A DNA stretch of 64,000 bases from Coleophoma eucalyptorum (GCA_026120035.1 JALRME010000021.1:62001-126000), one strand, 5' to 3'; positions 24,444 through 37,531 are shown, numbered from the stretch's first letter. Program-made: numbers and translations. Notes: generated by a model not told the origin, from the sequence alone.

Positions 24444-25926
24444 ATGCCTGCAGTTGTTGCCAAAGGTGAGTAGTCAGCCGCGTCCAATCCTATCCCCGAA
24501 ACACTGCTGGAAGTGGAACGATAGCCTGGTGATCTCTCGGCCTTGCAAGGCAGTGGCGAAGAGAGCGAGAGAAAGTGCAAGAGCAGCCACGCAAGCCGAC
24601 CTCGTGCCTCGACCTAATATCACTTTCACAATCTCCTCCTTACCCTCTTCTCCTACTTTATCGCTATTCTTTCTTTTCAAATTTCATGTGAGGTTGTTAA
24701 AATGCCTAACCACCCTGTCGTCGTTTCAGGAGCCATAATTGTGGTATCTGTAGCTGTCGCTGTAAGTTTTCGCTGTTGCCTTAAGTCTGACTTGACGCGA
24801 TGCTGATCATTCTTAGGCTGCTATCGCCGTCTATGAATCTCCGCAAGCCCGACAGTTTGCCGAAGATGTTCGACGAAGAATAGCTGTCGCCTTGCACTCC
24901 CTCGGCGATGAGATCCACGACCCGAACAGAAGTCAGCAGCCTCGCTTCAACCGTCCTGAAGATGCTGAAGGATTCATGCAAAGCGGTGGCGCGCCAGGGG
25001 TTGATGCAGATGAGGAGACCAAAAGACGCCAAAGAGATGAATTAATGTACTGGAATGCCGTCAAACTGGAGAGGCAAGAAAAGGAGAGGAAGCTCGCCGA
25101 GGCCCACCGACCTGCGAACCTAAGCCGGGGTTCCAGCTTCGACGATTTCTTGACTCCGGATCACACCGCTGAGAAGGGAACCTATATATATAACTCTGGC
25201 ACAGATGTTCATAATGAAGTTGACGATGGACTTATCCGCCGACGAGGTGAGGGTGTTCGAGGAATAAACCGAGGTTCCATATATGCGAATCCATTCGCAG
25301 ACGAGAACGGCATCGATTCTGATACACAGCGCGCCATCGACGAGAGCCTTCTTTCACCTGAAGTTTCAGAGAAATGGGATTCCTCCGATATTTATGATGC
25401 CTCGCCACGCCCAAGATCAGCAACGCTGGTTAAGCAAGAAGTTAACGAAGCGCTTTTGGTCGACACGTCTGAGCCTACTGCTACTGCCACCGTTCAATAT
25501 CCAGATATGGCTTCTGGTCAGCACGAGACTGCCGCTTTCAGAGCTGCTCAAGATGAGGCCGCTCACAACGCTTTTGCCAGCATCCATGCCTGGGCTGATC
25601 ACAGCTCGAACCAAAGCTTTTACTCACCCCTTGCCCAAACTACTCGCTCTCCTTCCCCTCAACAAGAAGCCCCTCCATCGCCAGTACTCAGCGCCATCAC
25701 TGATGACACTCACTCGGAGTCTGAACAATTTGAAAGTGGACAGGCTACACCAACAGACTCCATAAGCATGGTCGGTGATACCGAAGAAGTCTGGGGACCA
25801 AGAAGCGGCGCTACAAGCGAGCACGACGTCATGAGCGTAGAAGACAGCGAGGGCATGCGTACTCCTGATACATGGACTGAAGTCGGAAGTATTGTCTCTG
25901 AGAATGATATTGCCATGCATCATTAA
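24444..25926 (+). CDS. Small N-terminally membrane-anchored protein, unknown function
   Basis: Three exons, 24444-24465, 24730-24761 and 24817-25926, give 387 residues ending at TAA. The introns are 264 and 55 bp, with donors GTGAGT and GTAAGT and acceptors TTTCAG and CTTAG. The short first exons matter: they encode MPAVVAKG and then a hydrophobic run (AIIVVSVAVAAAIAVY), so the protein starts with one membrane helix. The Arg-rich segment after it (ARQFAEDVRRRIAVALHSLG) looks amphipathic. Residues about 65-95 form a charged helix (DEETKRRQRDELMYWNAVKL). The remainder is acidic and disordered, rich in Ser/Thr/Asp. I do not recognise a functional family. The layout suggests a protein anchored in an organelle or ER membrane with a cytosolic tail. 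Gene structure is well supported; function is unknown. Confidence 0.75.
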
Positions 25927-27533
25927 GCGACGGAGCATACAGCAAAGAACAAGGTGTTTACTGTTTGGGAATTTTGCTTTCATAAATTATCAGGTTGAAA
26001 ATTAGGTTGGGTATATCGGATTTGCAAAGAGGTGGGTAGGCTGGGACTCAGGGCGTACATATGTCGGCTGTCTATGGAGTTGAAGGAACCATCTTTAGGT
26101 TATCAAATGCGAATACAAACGCTACAGGGCCGTAGACGTCTAGTGACGATGCATATCCTTGATTAACAATTCACTATAAACATCTGCTTCGTTTGCCTTG
26201 ACCATACACTGCGGTATTCTCGTGTTACCAAACTACTTTCCTCGCTCTACATATCAAACCTCCATACCGAAGCGAATCTCGATCGGATACCTTAATTGAG
26301 AATAAGCACTGCCCTGCCTAGATTGACACCGAGGGCTCACCCTCCCTCCGACGCTCCTCCCTCGACTGTCCCATAGCCTGAACCCCCTTACGAGCCCAGG
26401 CAAGCATCGTCTTCATATAAAATTCGAGGTCCCTCCTTGCAATCCTCCCTTCGCCCTTGCTCTCAGGGCCCGTAGGTGGTCAACGGAGGAAAGCCCTAGC
26501 TTTGCTCTTCTACACTGTTTGTGGATAGTGAAAAGTTGGTACATGCCCTACATAAGTTTTGTTTTGTTTCCCCTGTTTTTTTTTTGTAGGTTTATATTTC
26601 ATTGGTAGGTTGGTAAGCGGTTTAGTATGTAGGAGAGACCGGGTATGAGAGGGACGTCGCATTAGTGAGGAGGTAGGGTGTAGAATAGCGATGGTCTGGC
26701 ATATCTTCAGTTTTTGCTCTGTAGGGAAACTTATTGAGGATAATATATAATAATGCGTATGTGAGAGAAGGGTCGTGAGTCCAGATATGTGTGATCTGAA
26801 AGGCTATTAGATGGATCTGTATCAATATGCATCAAAAAGGCCAAAGCAGATATTTTGATACGGATTGAAGACAGATATTTTAGGCATCTTTCCCAGCATT
26901 GTTTCAAAAGGTGGAGTATAGTAGTTACTCAGGCTCACAGCATCATAATTGTAAGCACGTAAAATGTTTGAGAATAAAATTCCCCTTTTCATTCATGAGA
27001 CAAAGCAAATAGTAACTAGACAAGACTGGACAGGACAGGACAGTAGCAGGGCAGGAAAGCAAACCCAACCAAGTTAAAGGAAAAGAGGATAGCGAGCTAG
27101 CTGTGCAGAAGAAAAAAGAATTTCAAAGAGCTATCGTAATAAATACAGGTTGGTGTTTCTCCCAGTCGAAAAAGTTGAGGAAAGCGGGGTTCCATTGCTG
27201 TTGGAGCCAAAGAACAAAGAGAAGAAGCTAGTAAGAAGACCCCATTGTATCAGTGCAATTTTGTGGTGAGTTTTGCTCTCAAGCCCATTCTGTTCCCTTG
27301 CAACTCTGGAAATAATGCCGACTCCTAGAAAAGTCCACCTGCGCTAAAGCACCGACAACCGTGCCTCGCAGAAGCAAAACGTGTCGTGTCCATGTTATTT
27401 CCTCCACGTAGTCGTTCCTTCCGAAGTATTAAGGTCAAGTGATTAAAGAGACAAGAATCGAAAAAAGTAAAGTGAGTATTTGTCGTATCGAACCCCATTG
27501 CAACATACAACCTAATCGCGCCGAGCTTGCAGT
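25927..27533. other. Intergenic between convergent genes
   Basis: This holds the 3' flanks of the anchored protein gene (+) and the septin gene (-). The sequence is AT-rich with T/A homopolymers (for example near 26575-26587) and small direct repeats such as ggacaggaca at 27029-27040. No gene is supported. Confidence 0.5.
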
Positions 27534-29520
27534 TTAACGAAGCGAGAATCCCTTCCTCTTTCCCTTCTCCTCAATAGGTCTTCCACTCTCGATTCTCGAC
27601 TTCTTCTCTTCTAGCTCCATTCGTTGGCGTTCGAGTTGTTCTTTCATCTCGCGATGGCGGGCATATAACTCTTCTTCGCTTTGCTTCAGCTTGCTTTCTT
27701 TTTCAGCCACCTTCTGTTGGAACACCATCTTCATCTCGGCCTCCATCTTAGCGAGCTTCTGTTCGTGGAGCGTACGTTCCTCTTCTTGCTTGACTGCAGG
27801 GTTGACCTCCTTGAATACGCTTGGATCTTGAGCAACACCCATTGCTGTGAGCTTCTCAGATCTGTAGTTCTCGTATAGAGCATTGTTGGTGTGCTCCTTG
27901 AGCTCTTCCATGTGTGTGCGGATAAGCATTTGGCGAAGCTTGACGAAATCACAGTGCTCCTCGTTATCGACCTCGATGATACCCCATGGGTAGCGACGTC
28001 CGCGAACCTTACGGCCATCAGCACTGGTGATTTCAGAGTTGGCACCGACAACAGCGAATGGGACCTTCGACATGATCTCGTTGTTCTCAGCAATTGTCTC
28101 GTCGTCGTCAAGTTCGTATCGTGGACCCTCGAAGATTTGGATATCGTGGTGTTTGATGTCGGCGAGAATCTAGGAACGTCAGTTTGTTTCACTACAGTGA
28201 GCACAATACCACTCACTCTGGCCTTGAAAGCCATAATCTCCTCGTCCGTCATAGTATCGGCCTTGGCAATGACTGGGATAAGGTTGACCTTGGTATGAAG
28301 TCGGCGCATGACCTCGATGTCCAAAGGCTTAAGAGCATGGCCTGTTGGTTGAATGAAGTAAACGCATGCGTGGACTCGGTTGTCAACGATGTTCATTCGG
28401 TTGACCTTGTTCTCAGCGTCCAAGTAAGCATCAAAGCGCTGTTCGATGTTGTCCACGATTGGTCTCCAGGATTCGTCATTGTTAACGAAATCTCCAAAGC
28501 CAGGGGTATCAACGACAGTCAATCTTAGGCGAACGCCATTCTCCTCGATGTCTGCGCTTATAGACTGGATTGAAACAGTTTTTGGGATGATATCAAGACT
28601 TGGTCCCTTGCGTTCACGGGGTGGGTATAGAGAGGTGTTGAAAAGAGTGTTCACCAAAGTAGACTTTCCGAGTCCAGATTCACCTAAAAATAGTAAGTAC
28701 ACATCAGAGAGATAGATATTTGGAGTCTAAGCTTACCAACAACCATAACGTTGAAGTTGAATCCCTTTCGAACAGACTTACGGTGCCATTGGTTTGGCAG
28801 GTTTGCAAAACCAACGTACCCAGTGAGCTTTCGTCGGACAATGTTTCGCATGTCGCTGGCTTGTTGAGCAGCAACCTTGGGATCGCTAGAGCTTACGCTC
28901 TGTGGGATTTCCAAGGTTGGAGACGCTGGGGCGCCATTTGGTGACGCGGGGGCTTCTTCTGTAGCTGTATAAAAACACAAAATGTCAGCCCAATCACTCC
29001 TGGCAGTTTGATGCTTTCGTGCTGTCTGACTGAGCTTCTCAGAAACCCAATCTTCCATGGATTCGTTGGGCAAAGCGAGTGGACTGATATTTGGAGGATC
29101 CTCGACGTCCAGCATGCTCCGAAATGCTGCTGCTGCAGCCAATGATCGCCCATGGTGATGCAGGCCTCCTTGGTAAGAGTGTGGTCCGAGTGGAACCTGC
29201 TCCCTTGGCTCCTTCGAGTTGGGTTCCAGGAACTTGGAGTGTTCAGAACGGGTCCTTCGCGACTGAACAAGCAGTCCAGAAAGAGTTGATGCCATAAAGG
29301 ATGGATTGGCGGTCGTTGGTTGATTCGCAGATATGCACCCAAGCCCTCAAGTCTTGTCGGATTGAATGTACTCAGGGGGTTCTTCGAAGTCGCTGGCACC
29401 AGGCCCGGTGTGTCGTACAAAGGGCGAACAGAAAGATGTCGACCAGCAGTATGACATGGCTAACATGGCAGTCGCTCCCGGCACCTGCACTCTTGAAGAA
29501 GAAATGTATTGCTTACCCAT
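27534..29520 (-). CDS. CDC3: Septin, Cdc3/AspB group
   Basis: This is a GTP-binding septin that polymerises into filaments and rings at septa and hyphal tips. Exons are 29520-29517 (four bases, ATGG), 28964-28737, 28683-28217 and 28169-27534, giving 444 residues. Introns are 552, 53 and 47 bp. The G domain shows G1 GESGLGKS (78-85), G3 DTPG (136-139) and G4 AKAD (217-220), and the septin unique element follows ([12 protein letters not shown]). The C-terminal 90 residues form a long coiled coil ([18 protein letters not shown] onward), typical of the Cdc3 group. The start was chosen because ATGG followed by GTAAGC joins the downstream exon in frame to give MATEEAP. The large first intron is itself open in frame from ATG 29295, so a longer N-terminal form of about 553 residues is possible (see findings). 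Confidence 0.93.
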
Positions 29521-32456
29521 TGTTTCGAATCTGATATGGAAAGGCCGTTGGTGATATTCGTGGAGGAAGGTGCGAGGATGAGCTCTGCCAGGCAAGGGAG
29601 AAATTAGCCTTTGCAAACCAGATTATCAAAGGTATCACGTCTGAAAAAGTGATGAAAGAAGGGCTGAGTGCTACGCAGGCTATCCAAAGGAAGGACAGTA
29701 GGTAGTGGTAATGGAGATGGGGCTGCGCAATGCATAAATGTGATCTCACACGTACCAAAGAATATTTGTCCTCAACCAAGCCGGTGCTCGCGTTAACTGC
29801 GACGTCGCTATGGATGAATAAATGATTCCGCGAGTTCGCTCGAGATGTCCAACCTAACAGTCGGCGCGTTCAGTCAGTGATGGTGAAGATGTAGATAGAT
29901 TAGAAAAAGTTTTGGACGTTTGTCTGCAGTCTCTCGGACTCAAAAGCTCAAAAGGGGTCTCCAGGTTTGACAGGGGTAGTGACAGCTCTCTTTCGCTCTC
30001 AAGAGTAATTTCCAGAGCCCAGACAATCTGAGGGTGCCCGTAGCGCAGAGACGAGGAGAAACGTACCGGGGATAGGTGAGGTGAGATCAATTGCAAGTCG
30101 ACGAAACAGTCTCCTCGAACGCGGATATCAGGTCGAGAGTAGTTCGTAAGATGGAGAGACAGTAGTGGAGAGAAGTACGTGGTAACTCCTCAGCAGTTTA
30201 GGGTAGTCAATGGAATTGCCTCGTACTGGAATTAACTGGGAAGAAGAAATGCCGGACCACCAAAGATTCTGCCCCTTTCCCAATCAATGCCTCCCGCTAA
30301 ACTCGAAGACTCCTAGCGAAGGAGTACCCAAGGCCAAGGATTAAAATATCCGAGCCTCGCTGCTGTCATTGGCGAATTCACCTGCGCTCCACTGCCATTT
30401 CCAGCGACCGTGGTATGATATTCAGGAGACGAGTCCAACGACGCGCATTGGGTGTGGCCAGATACGAGAGACATACGAGCGGGAGGGATGGAGAGAGATA
30501 GAGGCATAGAGGGATCGAGAGATCGATTGGCAGAGAACGTGGAGGAGGGCGTGTCTCTTGTGCCGGCACACTGCATACCGGTCGGTCGTCTTTTGGGCGC
30601 GCCTTGCTCGAGCTCGTTCCTCTCCACCGCGCCAGACCACGATCCCTAGCCTCAGTGATCGCTGCTATCAATCAATTCGACGCAGCCAGGTGAGCCTATC
30701 ACAACGCCATATTCTATGGACCAACCTTTATCGCAACCTCCAAGCTAGGTGATGCTGAAGAGGAGCGTGGGTCGGCTATAATCGAAGTCAAATGATTTTA
30801 AGCTTCGCAATCAAACGTCCAAATCGGTCGAGAACAGCCATTTTCAAACTTCGTGTTTGATCACCTGCTGTTGTGATGCCTCAGATCCGACGTTGGCTTG
30901 CAGTAGTTGCCAGCGTCTGGACTTCGGATCCCTCATCCGACGACGACTGCAGTGCGCAAGGCTAGCTTGATCACTACCAATCTGCACCATGCTGACATGC
31001 TCGAAGCATCTGTTGATGCACTCAAAAAGGTTACTTGATATTGTCCCAGATAGGCAGTTGAGCCTAGAACAATATGCATGAGATGGGCAGTCACGAGTGA
31101 GGCTACAAGAGTAGCGAGAGGTATAAATTCACTACCGTGACGGTTCGCGCCCAGATATAAGAGAACCAGAAACTAGTACCGAACTTTGTATTTACGGGAG
31201 ACTAGTGAGTCAGTTTGTTAGTCTTCAATTTTTTCCGTACACATGATATAATTGTCGCTGTCAACTCAAGATACTAGCAAATAGGTTTAGGAGACTTGCC
31301 TTGATTGCTCGTAGGTTCTTCATATTCGAAGAATGGTCTACTCGCGAGACTAGGAGCAGTGGCACCGTGTATTCTCGTCTCTTTGACTCTATCTTGCTAC
31401 TTATATTAGTAAATAATTTTATTGATTTTAGCAGAGCAACCCCTATTTATATTTTATGTGGTGTACAATTACACTACGATGACTATTAAGATATTCCTAC
31501 TTCTAGACTCTACGTGTATTAACATAAGCTTGGTATCTACCTCGCGTGATAGACAAGTAACTTGAGAACATAGTGAAGGTAGTCTTTGTTAACGAGGCAT
31601 CTACCTATATTTTTCTACCTCGTTTCCTTATATTTCCCTCTATAGCAGGTCGAAGCTGCCAGCAGGTACAAGAGTTTACCTGTGGCACCATAGTAGAACC
31701 TATATTGGGGGTGCATATAAGCAATGCTACGCCCGGTGTGAACCGAGGTTAGCTGAAGGTTCACAAAACTTATCGGCAGATAGATGAATTCATTTCTGAT
31801 GTCTGCTTATGGTGATGGATGGTTCTTCTTGGCAACCTCACTTTCACTGAAGTTGGTTCCTATCTAGCATAAGTAGCATTGCATAAAGGATGGGCTGGCT
31901 GGCGGATGTAAGCCCAAGGGAGCCTTTCGAGCGGTTATCGCAATAGACTGTATAAATCTGAAGCCCCAGCATCTTACATGATTTTCCACCCTTCTACCTC
32001 AGGGTTCGGAGTGACAACAAATTTGAACATCGGAATAAGAACGAGATGAGTCTGCCAATATGTGCAAGGCAAACAAGAACGTGTAATATGTTGTGAAAGC
32101 CACATACCCCAACTCTTTCATATTGCATCTTCAGTACAGTTTGAAGAAAAAAATACTACAGTGGTTATTTAGAGCTCTCAGTATCGGAGCCATTCACGTA
32201 AGATCAGTGTCTTTTGATTGGTATTAATTACTAATTATCCATTCATTGTATACTCTTTCCACAGCTACGACAATTACACTTTCCCAACACAGTCTATTAA
32301 ACCGATAAAACACCGACGCTCCAAGATTCGCTAGGGGAAAAAAAGACAAACAGAATAGACGAAATTGAACCCGCTTTTCAAACTGTTGTCGCCAGCGGGA
32401 TCCTGCCAATTTTCTATATTCCCGTGCCAAATATACTAAGACCTAGTTGTGATCCT
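29521..32456. other. Intergenic, septin upstream region and AT-rich spacer
   Basis: This 2.9 kb runs from the septin start to the 3' end of the antiporter gene. The septin-proximal kilobase has mixed composition. About 31.1-31.7 kb is AT-rich with frequent TA steps and no frame above about 62 codons, and could be an old degraded repeat. No domain, terminal repeat or tRNA is recognised. Confidence 0.5.
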
Positions 32457-34375
32457 TCAGATAGCAAACTTGGAACGAGCTCTCAGCTTAGCACCAAATA
32501 TCCAAAGTGCGAACATGCCAATGATACCAATGACACTCAGTCCACCGAGGAGAGAGACACCCTTCGGAACACCGAGGTTTAGGAAAAGAGGTCTAGCAAA
32601 GAGGATAGAACCACAAGCGAAGGAAGACCTCAAGAAGTCGTTACCGGCGAACAACGAAGCGGCGTATTGTGGGTATGAAAGAGGCACATAGACGAAGATA
32701 CATTGCATGACGATGAAGACTGATGCTCCATAGACGGTGATGCCGATCGTTGGTGCTATCCAATGAACGTCGGGTCTGGCAGTCCAGGCGAAGATGAAGA
32801 GACCAATGGTAGGGCCGAAACAGGCAAAGAGTGCGGGCACGAGTCGAGACTCTTGAGCTCGAAGACCATTCTTCATGATATCGGGTATGAGGTAGGCCCA
32901 GAGGTAGAGGCAGTAGATAGCGACCCCAATGAAGCAAGCAACGAGAATACAAGTGAATACGACACCGATCATGCCAAGGGAAAAGCCGTAGTATGGAGGG
33001 TACACCAAGGGGAACACCTCGAAGAAGGAGTAATAGATCCCTAGAATAAATTAGTTTATATATTGATTTTGTGGTTGCCGTGTTACATACCGTAAATGAT
33101 AGCTGTATAAACGTTGACAAAAGCAATACTGGGATCCTTGATGGTAATTTCAATTGGCTTCCAAATGGCATCGATGACAATCTTCGATGGCTGTATATTT
33201 TTCTGGTCGATCTCAGATTGAGACCTAAGGCGAGAATCTCCGGTAAGCTTGCGAAGTCTTCGCGCCCGTCGAAGGAGAATATTCGGTGTAGACGTCTCGG
33301 GAAGTAGGAGCAACATGGCTATCCAAATCGGACCAGCTGCCCAAAGGATTTCCCATAACCTGTAAGAAGACATTAGCATAAATTCCAGAAAGCTAGGTTC
33401 GAGAAATACTTACGACCATCGCCATCCCTTAGCAGTCACTGCAAAGCCGGACAAAAGTGGCCCAAGGGCCGGTCCACAATACGCTGCGGAGACCCAGGCT
33501 GTCAATGCGTAAGGCAGGTAGAGGAGTGAATACATGTCTTGCATGGTAGCAGCGCCGTTGGCAAGACATGGAGAGCCGAAGAAGCCTTGCAAAAACCGGA
33601 GAACAAGGAGACCGGCGAAATTATTCACCAACGCTGTAGGAAGGGAGAGAATGGTGAAAAGTGCCATTGTCACCGCATAGACTGGGGAGCGTCCGATGAT
33701 TGGGATTTCTGATAATGGAGCGAAGAGAAGAGGTCCCATGCCGTAAGCCAGGACATAAAGCGAAAGAGGAAGCGAAGCATCGAGAGGGGTGACGCCGAAC
33801 TTTGCAATAACACCTTCCGTTGAAGACGTATAGATTGCTGACCCTGTATAGACGACAAAGGTGTAGACGCAAATGATCAGAGAAACCAAAAAACGTTTGC
33901 CGTTGCTCCAATTCTGAGGATTTGCAGCATCGTCTGTTGTGTACCAGTCAACAAGAATATTGCCATCAGATGTCTTCTGAGGAACAATTGGCCTTGTTTG
34001 GGTGCGCTCAAGTGCAAGCTCTTCTTCCAATTGCAGACGCTCATTCGTATAAGGAACCGTTGAGAGCCGAGAGCGGGTTTCAGTCAGCCGCAGTGGCTCG
34101 TCAGATCTCCGAGCATAAGGATCGGTATCTGGTTGAGTATTTGCTTTTTCAAGGTCGTCAAGATTGTGCGAGCTATCGGTGCGACCAGAGAAATCCGATT
34201 GGCCTCTCTCTGGTATTGGTGCCCGCTTTTCCTTTTCTGGGGATGAGTTGAGCACGGCGTTGTAGGTTGCTGGGAGCTCAAAGTTAGGCTCCTCCTCTGG
34301 ATACTTGAGTAGTCGGTTGTTAGTGACCCATCGGATTATTTGGCCCAAGGGGGCCTCTCTGATCAAATCCGCCAT
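32457..34375 (-). CDS. MFS drug:H+ antiporter (DHA1-type)
   Basis: A 604-residue major facilitator with 12 predicted membrane helices, in the drug/polyamine antiporter group that exports toxic compounds from the plasma membrane. Exons are 34375-33414, 33359-33091 and 33040-32457, with introns of 54 and 50 bp. The first 150 residues are a hydrophilic cytosolic tail. The motif DWYTTDDAANPQNWSNGKR then precedes helix 1, as is usual in fungal DHA1 proteins. A motif-A-like loop (PLSEIPIIGRSPVY) follows helix 2. The antiporter motif C is GPALGPLLSG in helix 5, and a PET motif (LLLPETSTPNILLRRARRLR) ends the first half. Typical roles are fungicide or plant-defence-compound efflux, or polyamine export. 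The substrate is not readable here. Confidence 0.9.
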
Positions 34376-36029
34376 TGGTTTACAGATGTAACCAAGGTAG
34401 CAGCGTGCTGTAGGTAGTTTGTGCTTGGGGACAAGCTCAAGAGAAGGGAAGGCTAATGCTACAGTACTGCGTAGATCTGATGGTTGTGGTAAAGTGCGAA
34501 AAATGATTTTTAAATGCTGCTATGGACGACAAGCACACAAAGGCTGATATTGTAGAGAATAGAGTGTGATACAATGTGATGGAGGCTGATACTGAAGGGA
34601 GAAGTCGACTTACGGGGAAATGAAGAGAACTATATATCTGCAAGCAACACTCATTGCTGCATACTTTCTGACACTTTCCAGGTAAGTTGCATTTGTCAAG
34701 CTCTGGATTGTGCCATCACCGTAACGGTGCTTACAGTAAAGTCCGCCCAAGGCGGGTCTAAGCATTGTCGTAGGACAAATGGTGGAGTATAGTCGTGGTG
34801 GTAGCAACGGAGGTAAGGCTGTGGCTTGAAGCCAAGAAAGCCTCGCGCAGCAAAAGAAGTCGCTTCGCTGAATAATGTTGTAGCGACCTATGACGTGGGC
34901 GTCAGACATCCCGTTCGAGGGCATTTGCCTTTCTTGGAGGCTTTTGTAAGCAAGCCCGCATACAAGATCTGGGAGCCTTAAGATTGGTGGGATGGGGTTT
35001 GACATAGGGAGAGAACTCTGATTACTATTCTTGCCAGCCTGTGTTTCGCATGTAGTCCAAAGCCCCCAACGTAGGGAAATCCGATCGCCGATGGATGACT
35101 ATTCTGCCTTTGGCTTCCTGCTCTTGGCTCTCCCCACAAATTAGCAATCCACGCGATGGGTAACCAAGTGGAAAGATGTAATAATGTGCCGACGGATGGT
35201 GCACTCTATGATTGAAGTCCCTGTAGATCTCACGTATGCCGTATACCATTCGGGGGACGGGCCAACACATCAAGTTGATTGCTGAGCAAGGAGAAAGAAC
35301 AGCCCTGCTGTCGATTACTACACTCGCAAGAATGTAGTCATAGTGAAGACTTTCACATGTTAATGCAGGTACTCATCGTCGGATCTAGTCTTTTCTCAGA
35401 AATTCCCAAAGAGGATAATCACTGCCCAGTCCGTTCTTGCTTGATTGCTTGGTTGCCAACTCTAAATGAGCTTGACTTTGTAATACCGACTATAAGACAG
35501 CACTGTCGGGACGTCAGACCGTCACCCATTAAAGTATTTTGCGGAGGGTTGAGCCAAGGCTCCCTGCTGGCGCTGCAGCCGTACCTACGGCCTCTGATTG
35601 ACCAGGGAAATACTTTCATTTTTGCGACACCATCCATTAATGCCGGTACATGGCTGCTGAGTAAGTCACTTCTTGCGTGGGAAAATATATCGGGTGCACG
35701 TGACAACGCGGTATTGCGATCTTTCGTGTTTGCTTCCCGCGTCTTCGACCTGACTTGACTTGACGGGCGACCTTTGTCTTACTCCTTCTACTTCCCGATT
35801 GAGAAGCCGGCAAGGAAATCTATGCGTTAACACGGCCTGTGAAATACATACATACTCGCTGGAGCAAGATACTTGACTTCAGCTACCGAAGCATACATCC
35901 CGGACTGTTTACCATACTGCCTTTTGGCTACCTGTTCTACCAGTCTACAACCAGCCTTCGTGGTCAAGTTGACAATTCTCACTGATACTGAGGTTCCCTT
36001 TACACGCACTCTGTGCCCAATATCGCGTC
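34376..36029. other. Divergent intergenic region
   Basis: This is the upstream region of the antiporter (-) and the Ecm11-like gene (+). One frame of 159 codons (35279-35758, +) opens only on TTG and has no recognised domain, so I do not call it. No repeat or RNA gene is seen. Confidence 0.5.
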
Positions 36030-37370
36030 ATGTCCGGGTTGCAAGGATATGTTCTTAACAAATCAGACCCAGATGGCAGAGCGAGTCCTCAGCGCCCAGC
36101 AGGCAAGAAACTCAATGCAGAGTCTGCTCAGGCTCTGAAAATCCAACCATCTTCGACCATAAGACTACCTCTACATACCCCATCGAAAAATGCAAACATC
36201 CAACCTAGTCCACCAATCTCTCAGCGGTTCAGCCCGACACCTTTCAACCGGATGACATTACCGCAGCATCAGTATGGCCAACAACCGCAAGATGCACCTT
36301 CTGAGTCTGAACATGAGCGTGATGTATTTGCAGAGTCAGTTGTGGGAAGTGATTTCGAAGACACAAATACCACTATCAACTTCGATCCTGGTCATGATTA
36401 TGGCAATGGCAATGTTTCTTATCCTGGACCGTACGAGGACACCTATGGAGACAATGGCAAAGAGGATTTCCAGCCAAAAACATATCATGAACATCTAAAT
36501 GTTTCAACTCAGCGCTATGCCATACGAGACGCTAAAATCGGTAGTAGAACAGCTGGCCGTTTCCTCCCTCCTCAGACTGTTCCCGTTGGTGGTAATACCC
36601 AATCACAACCAAATATCCCATCCCAGCTGCCGTTGCAGATACCAGTTCCAGGTCACCAAAGAGATAGCTCGAGGAAGCGAGATCATCAAGGGGAACAGAT
36701 GTACGATCAAACCTTTCCTAAAGTCTTGGACAGAACAAGTGGATTAAATAGAGAGAATGCTGATCTGGAAGATGATAGTGGCCAGGCCTTAGATGGAATT
36801 CCTGATGAGTCTGATGAATATGAAGACAGTAGCAATGACGGAACCCCAGGCAATGGTGAGTCCCCCTCGGGTCAAAATACACCAGACCCAAGCGGGAAAC
36901 GAGAACAGACGGCGCAGATTCCGGCTACAGACTACGCCCCAGATTACAATCATGACCAGCTTCAGAAAATGAACTATTCTGTCCTTGCAGGGCAAGCTTT
37001 CGACGAAATACCTATCAGCCAGGAAGAAAATAAGATACAAACAGGCGAGGGCGAGGGAGTAGACCATAAGATGACGAAACTTGTTGAGCTAAGTAGCCAT
37101 GAAGAAAACAGTAGCGCAGCGCGGCTTTGTGTAGAGGGCATGACTGCCGATGAATGGGAACAAGGCGGCGAGTGGTTTCTAGATCAGTTCAGTGACCTTG
37201 TCAGGAGGTTGAGAGAAGCGAAACGGGAGAAGCGCGAGATAGTATCTCGATTCGAGAAAGAGATTGAGAGCCGACAGGCTGCTGTTTCAGGGAAGACAGC
37301 AGCATTCCAACGAGAGTTGGAGGGTATGCAGAAAGGTGCAGAGAAACTTATGCGAGGAAAATCCAGATAG
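36030..37370 (+). CDS. Ecm11-domain-like protein
   Basis: An intronless frame of 446 residues from ATG 36030. The first 300 residues are Ser/Pro/Gln/Asp-rich and disordered. The C-terminal part resembles the fungal Ecm11 domain: a DYNHDQLQKMNYSVL motif followed by an FDEIP segment at about 315-335, then EWEQGGEWFLDQFSDLVRRL and a charged coiled-coil helix to the end. In budding yeast Ecm11 is a SUMOylated component of the synaptonemal complex central region. In filamentous fungi the domain is conserved but the role is less clear. The protein is expected to be nuclear. Its 3' end is only 161 bp from the convergent kinase gene. The assignment rests on recalled motif resemblance and is moderate. 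Confidence 0.65.
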   Translation: MSGLQGYVLNKSDPDGRASPQRPAGKKLNAESAQALKIQPSSTIRLPLHTPSKNANIQPSPPISQRFSPTPFNRMTLPQHQYGQQPQDAPSESEHERDVFAESVVGSDFEDTNTTINFDPGHDYGNGNVSYPGPYEDTYGDNGKEDFQPKTYHEHLNVSTQRYAIRDAKIGSRTAGRFLPPQTVPVGGNTQSQPNIPSQLPLQIPVPGHQRDSSRKRDHQGEQMYDQTFPKVLDRTSGLNRENADLEDDSGQALDGIPDESDEYEDSSNDGTPGNGESPSGQNTPDPSGKREQTAQIPATDYAPDYNHDQLQKMNYSVLAGQAFDEIPISQEENKIQTGEGEGVDHKMTKLVELSSHEENSSAARLCVEGMTADEWEQGGEWFLDQFSDLVRRLREAKREKREIVSRFEKEIESRQAAVSGKTAAFQRELEGMQKGAEKLMRGKSR

Positions 37371-37531
37371 ACAGCGATTCTTCTGTTAGGTCTAGACTAT
37401 TCTTATGGTTCCAAGGGCGCAAAGTATGAGCAGAGAAGCTTGCCTGCAAGAGATGGAATGTGCAATGAATCATTTGCATGTTATGGAGCGGTTTGTTTAT
37501 CTAGATACCCACTTGCTTCATGTAGCTCTAT

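Noticed and set aside
27731..28702. 323-codon septin frame ending in an Arg/Ser-rich tail instead of the septin C-terminus
   Set aside because: It reads through the 47 bp intron at 28170-28216 into the wrong frame. Splicing restores the septin G domain and coiled coil.
28893..29420. 175-codon minus-strand frame ([12 protein letters not shown]...) over the septin first intron
   Set aside because: It is in a different frame from the septin exons, has no domain, and overlaps the better candidate frame that runs into exon 2.
35279..35758. 159-codon plus-strand frame between the antiporter and the Ecm11-like gene
   Set aside because: It opens only on TTG, has no recognisable domain or splice partner, and lies in a divergent promoter region.
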